DNA of 44,495 nt, from NCBI GenBank assembly GCA_903882645.1, contig CAIRXZ010000193.1:1-44495 (forward strand), given 5' to 3'. A program made the translations under genes and the position numbers. A model generated the notes under the pieces. The model searched no databases. It was not told the origin of the DNA and saw nothing but the letters and a program-made list of their open reading frames with translations. Below, in pieces: positions 39,478-44,495 of the stretch (positions are counted from its first letter, which is position 1; every line of letters begins with the position of its first letter). The DNA comes from an uncultured Acidobacteriia bacterium. GTDB lineage: Bacteria > Acidobacteriota > Terriglobia > Bryobacterales > Bryobacteraceae.

Positions 39478-39642
39478 ATGGCCAGGGACCCCATCGTCGA
39501 TGAAGTACGGCGCGTTCGCGAGAACGAAGCCGCCAAGTGCGGTTTCGATGTCAAGGCAATTCTCGTGGCCTCGAGGAAGCGGCAACGCCGCTCCAGCCAC
39601 AAGGTCGTATCGTTCGCGCCACGGAAAAAGTTGAGCGCCTGA
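39478..39642 (+). CDS. Small PIN-partner (putative antitoxin), 54 aa
   Basis: This 54-aa protein starts at an ATG 3 bp after the stop of the PIN remnant: MARDPIVDEVRRVRENEAAK, then CGFDVKAILVASRKRQ and a basic end VVSFAPRKKLSA. Proteins opening DPIVxEVRxxRxxxAxxF/CxxDxxAI are frequently found directly downstream of PIN toxins and are presumed antitoxins. Since its toxin is truncated it is an orphan. The frame is intact. Its gene order (PIN first, partner second) matches the 18789-19465 locus. Confidence 0.65.
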   Translation: MARDPIVDEVRRVRENEAAKCGFDVKAILVASRKRQRRSSHKVVSFAPRKKLSA

Positions 39643-39735
39643 TTTGGCGATGCGGTGGGCGGCCTCGGCCAGTATCCTCCTTGCCGGACGGATCGATATA
39701 GCTCTAACGGCGTAGACTGATTCGACGGTGTTTGG

Positions 39736-39894
39736 TCAGTTTGATTTCTGGCGCTTCAAGTAGAACATCATGTAGCCGCCCCCGTCGAGGACTACGGATA
39801 CAAGCTCCCACCCCTCAGCTCCGAGTTTGCCGAGCGTTGCGCCAATAACTTCGTCGTTTCCGCTGTTCGTGAGCCAATAGTATTCCCATTGCAT
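39736..39894 (-). CDS. Small DUF4177-like protein, 52 aa
   Basis: This 52-aa protein runs from an ATG at 39894, preceded by AGGAG about 9 bp away, to a TGA. It starts MQWEYYWLTNSGNDEVIGAT, with LGKLGAEGWELVSVVLDGGG in the middle and MMFYLKRQKSN at the end. The LxxLGAEGWELVSV...FYLKR pattern is that of the DUF4177 family of small proteins with no established function. It lies 43 bp downstream of the squalene-hopene cyclase stop on the same strand and may be cotranscribed with it. Confidence 0.72.
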   Translation of the reverse strand: MQWEYYWLTNSGNDEVIGATLGKLGAEGWELVSVVLDGGGYMMFYLKRQKSN

Positions 39895-39937
39895 TTGGGT
39901 TGCTCCTGAACAAAGTGGGGATCATGCTTGTCCGCCT

Positions 39938-41878
39938 TCACCCCCCCGCCAGAGCCAGCAACGGGAAATAGTCGCGGTACATGCCGTAGGTTAGGTAGAA
40001 AACGTTCGGGAAGCCCGTGCCGGTGGTGGCGCTTTCCGGCCACGCGCCATCGGGGCCTTGGCGATCCAGCAGAAACCGCATGCCCCGGCGCGCGGCCGCG
40101 GACTCGCCTTGGCCGGCGGCGCGGAGTCCCAACACCGCCCAGGCGGTCTGGGAAGCGCAGCTTGGCGCCGGAACGAAGCCATCGCGGTCGTAGCTGGCGC
40201 AGGACTCCCCCCAACCGCCGTCGGGATTCTGAATCGCGCGCAGCCACTCGGCGGCTTTGGCGATGGCATCCTTCACCGCCGCCGAAGGCTCCCCGGCCGC
40301 GCTGGCGGCCAGCCCGCGCATCGCCAGAAAAGAGCCGTAGATGTAGTTCACGCCCCATCGGCCGTACCAGCTTCCGTCCCTCTCCTGCGCCTGGAGCAGG
40401 TAGGCCGCCCCGCGGCGCGCGGCTTCGTGGCCCGCCAGGCCGCGCCGGCACAAGCATTCGAGCACCCGCCCGGTGATATCCGGGCAGGTAGGGTCGAGCA
40501 TGGCGTTGTGGTCGGCGAAGGGCACGCGGTTCAGCACGGCCCAGTTGTTGTCCACGTCGAATGCCGCCCAACCGCCATCGCTCGATTGCATGGCCAGCAG
40601 CCAGTTCATGGCGCGCGCTTCGACCGCCGCCTGCGCCTTGGGGTCGGAGGCCCTGGCGTGCATCAGCGCCAGCAGCACCATGGCGGTATCGTCGATGTCG
40701 GGATAGAACTCGTTGGCGAATTCGAAAGCCCAGCCGGAGGGCGCGGTGTCGGGGCGTTTGACGGACCAATCGCCCTTCCGGCGGACCTCCTTGGTGAGGA
40801 GCCAGTCGGCGGAGCGAGTCAGGCGCGGGTCGCCGGCGCAGCCCGCTTCGCCCAGCGCGAAGGCGCTGATGGCGGTGTCCCAGATGGGCGAGACGCACGG
40901 CTGGAAAATGAACCGGCCGCCGGTTTCGATGAGCAGCGATTCGAAATGGCGGATGGCGTCGACCAGGTCGGGGTGGTCCGCGGGGTAGTCGAGCGCGTCC
41001 AGCGCCATGATGAAGTACATCATCGCCGGATATATGGCCCCCAGCCCTTCGGTGAAGCGCGTGCGGTCCAGGATCCAATGCTCGGCTTCGCGGATGGCGG
41101 CGCCGCGGATTCGCTCCGAGCCGCGCTTCTCCCAGACCTTGAACATGCGGTCGAGGTGGTGAAACAGAATGGACAGCCCTTTGCGTTTGGGGAGCGCGAG
41201 GCTGACGCCGGGGAGCAGCAGCTCGTCCACGGTGAAGCCGGTGGGAGCGCGCCGGTTGGCCCCGCGAGCCTGCACGATCGAAAGCGGTACCAGAATGGAG
41301 CGGGTCCACGACGACATCTCGTAGAGCACGTTGCCGGGCAGCATCACGATCTCCGGCGGTACCGAAGGCACGTGCCTGCGCGGATAGAGTCCGAAAAGGC
41401 TGAGGTTGATCTTGACGTAGCTGTTGGCCGCCTGAAGCCCGCCGAGCGCCAGGACGCGCTCGCGCGCGGCGGCGAGCGGGCCGCCATCGGGCGAAACGCC
41501 CGCCAGCTTCAGGGCGCAATACGCTTTCACCGTGGCGCTGACTTCCGAAGGGCCGCCCGAGTAAATGTTGAAGCCGCCGTCGGGCAACTGCCGCTCGAGA
41601 ATCGAGCGCGCGGCCCGGCCGATGCGCTCGCGCGTGGGCGGGTTCCACCCGGCGCCCTCCGGCTGGTGCAACCAGAGCTGCAACAGGATGTAGTCGGATT
41701 CCAGCGTAGTGTCGGCGGTCAGCTCGCCGCACCAGAAGCCCTCCGCGGACTGGCTCCGGAACAGGCGTTCGCGAGAACGCTCGAGGGCGGATCGGGTTTC
41801 GTCGCGCACGGCGCGGCGGCCGTGTTCGGGGACGCGCCGCGCCGCCGCGGGCGCCGGTTCCAGCCATTCGTAGGGCAT
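39938..41878 (-). CDS. shc: Squalene-hopene cyclase
   Basis: 646 aa from the ATG at 41878 (MPYEWLEPAP), with GGAG upstream. The frame extends 35 codons further but without family character. It has the catalytic DxDD motif in FYPDIDDTAMV, which protonates squalene, and repeated QW motifs (for example QSSDGGWAAFDVDNN, QERDGSWYGRWGVNYIYG, QNPDGGWGESCASY, QGPDGAWPESA). N-terminal SAEGFWCGELTADTTLESDYILL is typical, and length is normal. It cyclises squalene to hopene, the hopanoid precursor, as a monotopic membrane enzyme. No other hopanoid genes are adjacent. Part of its 3' end is duplicated at 39183-39333. Confidence 0.97.
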   Translation of the reverse strand: MPYEWLEPAPAAARRVPEHGRRAVRDETRSALERSRERLFRSQSAEGFWCGELTADTTLESDYILLQLWLHQPEGAGWNPPTRERIGRAARSILERQLPDGGFNIYSGGPSEVSATVKAYCALKLAGVSPDGGPLAAARERVLALGGLQAANSYVKINLSLFGLYPRRHVPSVPPEIVMLPGNVLYEMSSWTRSILVPLSIVQARGANRRAPTGFTVDELLLPGVSLALPKRKGLSILFHHLDRMFKVWEKRGSERIRGAAIREAEHWILDRTRFTEGLGAIYPAMMYFIMALDALDYPADHPDLVDAIRHFESLLIETGGRFIFQPCVSPIWDTAISAFALGEAGCAGDPRLTRSADWLLTKEVRRKGDWSVKRPDTAPSGWAFEFANEFYPDIDDTAMVLLALMHARASDPKAQAAVEARAMNWLLAMQSSDGGWAAFDVDNNWAVLNRVPFADHNAMLDPTCPDITGRVLECLCRRGLAGHEAARRGAAYLLQAQERDGSWYGRWGVNYIYGSFLAMRGLAASAAGEPSAAVKDAIAKAAEWLRAIQNPDGGWGESCASYDRDGFVPAPSCASQTAWAVLGLRAAGQGESAAARRGMRFLLDRQGPDGAWPESATTGTGFPNVFYLTYGMYRDYFPLLALAGG

Positions 41879-41915
41879 AGGCCGAACTCCATGGTAACAA
41901 CGTAAACTGGAGAGC

Positions 41916-42548
41916 ATGGATTGGCAACTGGATCCCGCCCAAACGCGCGTGCTTGGCTGTCTGCTGGAAAAAGAGATCGCCACGCCGGATTACTACCCGC
42001 TCTCCCTGAATGCCCTGGTGAACGCGTGCAACCAGAAATCCAACCGCGACCCGGTGGTGAACTACGGCGAGGGCGCCGTCGAGGAGGCCCTGGCGGCCCT
42101 GCGCGCCCAAGGGCTGGCCCTGCGGATCACCGGCGGAGACAGCCGCGTGCCCAAACACGCCCAGCGGTTCACCGAAAAGTTCAACCTCGGGCGCCGCGAG
42201 GATGCCGTGATGTGCCTGCTGATGCTGCGCGGCCCCCAGACCGTCGGCGAACTGCGCGGGCGCGCCGACCGGCTCTACCAGTTCGACGGCCTGGAAGCTG
42301 TCGAGACCACCCTGAACCGCCTGGCCGAAATGGAGTTTGCGAAGAAACTGCCGCGGCAGGCGGGCTTCAAGGAACCGCGATGGGGACACCTGCTCTCGGG
42401 AGAGCCTGATGCCGGACCCGAGGTCGCTTCCGAGCCCGAGCCGTCCGCCGGCCGCAGCCCATCGGACCGCGAGCGAATCGCCGCGCTGGAAACCGCCCTG
42501 GCCGAGCTGCGCCGCGAGTTCGAGGACTTCAAGAGGAGCTTCGAGTAG
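41916..42548 (+). CDS. YceH family protein (DUF480)
   Basis: This 210-aa protein begins MDWQLDPAQTRVLGCLLEKEIATPDYYPLSLNALVNACNQKSNRDPVVNY, the diagnostic DUF480 opening. It consists of two winged-helix units; the second has EDAVMCLLMLRGPQTVGELRGRADRLYQFDGLEAVETTLNRLAE. A C-terminal helix (about residues 188-210) forms a short coiled coil. YceH proteins are conserved and resemble DNA-binding folds, but their function is not established. It starts 38 bp from the squalene-hopene cyclase start, on the opposite strand, so both promoters overlap in that gap. Confidence 0.93.
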   Translation: MDWQLDPAQTRVLGCLLEKEIATPDYYPLSLNALVNACNQKSNRDPVVNYGEGAVEEALAALRAQGLALRITGGDSRVPKHAQRFTEKFNLGRREDAVMCLLMLRGPQTVGELRGRADRLYQFDGLEAVETTLNRLAEMEFAKKLPRQAGFKEPRWGHLLSGEPDAGPEVASEPEPSAGRSPSDRERIAALETALAELRREFEDFKRSFE

Positions 42549-43105
42549 AAAAGCCATCTGCCATCCGGCCGTCGGCTTGGAGATCGTCGAAAAGTAACAA
42601 GTTCAATGGCCCGCAACGCCTCCGGCAGCGGCTTGGTCGGGCGGTCCCCCCTGAGGCGTTAACCTAAGCTGGCGCCGGACCTCTCCCTTCGGAGCGTGAT
42701 CCAGGCGCTCGTCAGCGCCGCCGGCAATGCGGTCAGCGGAACGCCGCAAGACGGCCGCAAGCGCGTTTATCGGGAGTTAACCGCCATTTGTGGCTTCAAG
42801 CCACTGCCGCAAAGAATCCAACAGCGGCCGGGCAAGAGCCTGTCGTACTTCACACGCTCCGAGGGCGACCCGCCACGAATCCCGGTCTCGACGTTTCATG
42901 AGCGCGAAGCAGAGACAAACCCCCATGCCATCCTGGTGCGCCTCACTGTGAAACGTTGCGGGCGGAAACGGCACTGACAGAAACGGCACTGCCGGGTGGC
43001 CTCTTAGAAAAAATGGGTATATACTCTTGAAAACGCTTCCGAGCGTAGAATCACTGATCTATTGGGTTGAAGTATGACTGGCCTGAACCGGTTCGGTTGA
43101 GCTGT
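42549..43105. other. Long intergenic region before the truncated ATPase
   Basis: 557 bp without a supported intact gene. It holds an 8-bp-stem hairpin AACGCCTC...GAGGCGTT (42615-42660), a possible transposase remnant on the minus strand (42777-42863), and a near-exact short duplication of GAAACGGCACTG (about 42964 and 42980). An AT-rich patch with TATACT at 43020-43025 may be a -10 for the ATPase gene. Composition shifts to lower GC here, consistent with a junction between core and acquired DNA. Confidence 0.5.
42777..42863 (-). pseudogene. Possible remnant of an IS66-type transposase
   Basis: On the minus strand a short stretch reads CEVRQALARPLLDSLRQWLEAT and then stops. VRQxxARPLLDxLxxWLEAT is the wording that precedes the C-terminal part of IS66-family transposases. 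Neither the DDE residues nor the usual ID-NNAAERALR segment is present, so only a scrap remains if the match is real. The similarity covers about 20 residues and could be chance. Confidence 0.35.
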
Positions 43106-44428
43106 ATGCGCATACAATTCATCGAAATACAGAATTTTCGAAAGCTCGAATCAATACGGGTGGATTTCACTCGCGAGACCACGGTGCTGGTGGGACCCAA
43201 CAACAGTGGCAAGACTTCGGCAATCGCCGCGATGCAGCACTTCCTGGTTGATCAAAACCGGTTTGCCCCTGACGACTTCACGGCGTCCAACTGGGACCCC
43301 ATCAACCGAGTTGGCATCAACTGGGAAGCCCAGTCAACGCTGCCTTCTCCTCCACGCCCTGCCACGAAGGATTGGGATGCCCTTCTGCCGTCGATGGACA
43401 TTTGGCTGCACGTCGAGAACGACGAGATTCACCATGTCAGCCAGTTGCTGCCGACTCTGGACTGGGAAGGTGGACTCCTTGGGGTTCGACTGCGCCTCGA
43501 ACCGAAGGACATCGGGGAGTTCCACGCCCAATACCTTGCGGCCATTCGCAAGGCCAAAGCAGCCATTGAGGGCGCTCCGCAGAACGGAGATTCGCCGCAT
43601 GCGCCGCCATTGTGGCCGAGAAACATGCGTGATTTTCTGGATCGCCGACTGAGGGCGTTGTTCACCATCCGCGCGTATCCTTTGGATGCAGCTAAACAGG
43701 TGGCTCCCAAGAACGGCATGGCGCAGCCTCAACCTTTGCCGGAAGGAAGCGAGCCGATAGAGGGAGATCCGCTCGGAAAGCTCATTCGCGTTGACCCCAT
43801 CCCCGCCCACAGAGAGCTCGCGGATGCAAGCGGCTCTAAGGCTAGGAGCGACGGTGGAGATGCACATGAGTACCGAGAGCCCCGCCGGCTATCAGCGCAA
43901 CTGCGATCCTATTACGACAAGCACCTCGATCCTCAGGATTCGCCCGAGCCCTCTGACCTGGATGCGCTGCAGGCTATTCATAACGCGCAAACACTGTTCG
44001 ACGAAAAACTAAAACTTGGCTTCTCAGCCGCGTTGAATGAGCTTGAGAACTTAGGCTATCCGGGAGTTGCGAACCCCAAGCTGACTATCGCGACCAAAAT
44101 CCGCCTTACAGACGGGCTGAACCACGACTCGGCGATCCAGTATGACCTCGCCCCGCCAAGCGGAGAGACAGGCGCTGTGCCCTTGCGTTTGCCTGAAGAC
44201 TATAACGGCCTCGGGTATCAGAATCTCATCTTGATAGCCTTCAAGTTGATGAGCTTTCGCGATGACTGGATGCAGGTGGGGAAAGCGATGCAGGCAGCGT
44301 CGACTGGACCCAGTAAGCCCTTCTTTCCGCCACCGCTGCACCTCGTCCTGATTGAGGGCTCTATAGCAGAATCTATGGGTAGGATTGGTGGCTCTTGGGG
44401 GAATTCGTGGCTGAATCGGTGGGAGTGA
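43106..44428 (+). pseudogene. OLD-family AAA ATPase, truncated at Walker B
   Basis: 440 aa from the ATG at 43106 (MRIQFIEIQNFRKLESIRVDF), the typical opening of AAA15/OLD ATPases. A frame extension to 43067 has no family character. Walker A is VGPNNSGKTSAI, and a long helical middle region follows. The signature-like segment RLPEDYNGLGYQNLILIAFKLMSFRDDW precedes the Walker B strand PLHLVLIEG. In intact relatives this continues LVLIEEPEAHLHPQ and then a TOPRIM nuclease domain. Here the match ends after LVLIE (about 44356) and a foreign 23-residue tail ends at a TGA. The nuclease half is missing, so the protein is probably inactive. Confidence 0.75.
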
Positions 44429-44495
44429 ACCCTCCTGCACCCGACGGGGGGCGCACCCTCTGAGAACCCAAACAAAACCTTTCTGAGAAGGAAAA
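44357..44495. other. Foreign sequence at the ATPase breakpoint and window edge
   Basis: From about 44357 the sequence no longer fits the ATPase. It is rich in GGTGG/GGGGG and ends in an A-rich stretch (ACCCAAACAAAACC). It could be the end of an insertion element or a deletion junction, but no inverted repeat or transposase start is visible before the window ends. Confidence 0.4.

Noticed and set aside
39792-42557. 921-codon minus-strand frame over the squalene-hopene cyclase and YceH genes.
   Set aside because: Its translation is Arg/Pro/Gly-rich out-of-frame sequence; the cyclase in another frame has the DxDD and QW motifs.
42696-42977. 93-codon plus-strand open frame in the region before the truncated ATPase.
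   Set aside because: No recognisable motif or ribosome binding site, and it overlaps a minus-strand stretch that better resembles transposase debris.
1-44495. tRNA or rRNA genes.
   Set aside because: No cloverleaf with the conserved GGTTCGAATCC-type arm and no rRNA signature sequence was noticed on either strand by reading; a covariance search would be needed to exclude small RNAs.

Overview
This window is a GC-rich, gene-dense stretch of bacterial chromosome. The gene content (squalene-hopene cyclase, NodT-type outer membrane lipoprotein, paired RND pumps, exported oxidoreductase and glycosidases, PIN-domain toxin debris, many short dispersed intergenic repeats) suggests a soil-type Acidobacteriota, perhaps a Bryobacterales / Candidatus Solibacter relative. 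That placement is inference: no rRNA or tRNA gene is visible.

Layout. 0-12 kb is export machinery on the minus strand: a MacA-like adaptor with a LolD/MacB-type ATPase but no permease in view, then a four-gene RND operon (adaptor, two inner-membrane pumps, outer-membrane lipoprotein). A 90-aa membrane-anchored coiled-coil protein lies between the two loci on the plus strand. 12-17.5 kb holds an exported Gfo/Idh/MocA oxidoreductase, a cysteine-rich ferredoxin-type protein, an exported GH105 glycosidase and an NCS2 purine permease. 17.6-20.2 kb is an accessory patch: a DUF1778/GNAT toxin-antitoxin pair with a readable promoter and operator-like palindrome, then a PIN-domain gene with two paralogous small partner genes. 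The PIN cluster is bracketed by a direct repeat and followed by a 50-bp-period tandem array.

20.2-28.1 kb is a co-directional envelope/secretion operon: LolA-like, GspF/PilC, GspE/PilB, PilM-, PilN- and PilO-like, a PilP/GspC-like protein and an atypical pseudopilin. A palindromic MITE-like element lies between the ATPase and PilM genes, and a 70-bp-spaced duplication spans the PilM/PilN boundary. 28.4-32.3 kb is housekeeping: an RRM RNA-binding protein convergent with the dnaG-rpoD pair. 32.4-35.7 kb carries an NAD-dependent epimerase, an inositol-3-phosphate synthase with a TTG start, and a divergent LytTR response regulator.

35.8-39 kb is a large Tat-exported GH2 enzyme with a discoidin-like domain. 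Behind it is a scarred zone with a 151-bp ungapped copy of the end of the squalene-hopene cyclase gene, the tail of a PIN toxin gene and its intact small partner. Next come a small DUF4177-like gene and the intact squalene-hopene cyclase, divergent from a YceH (DUF480) gene. The right end carries an OLD-type AAA ATPase cut off at its Walker B strand, next to a possible transposase remnant.

No complete new system is evident. The most unusual material is the repeat-bracketed PIN locus with its duplicated partner, the chimeric scar at 39.2-39.6 kb, and the elements inserted in the secretion operon.
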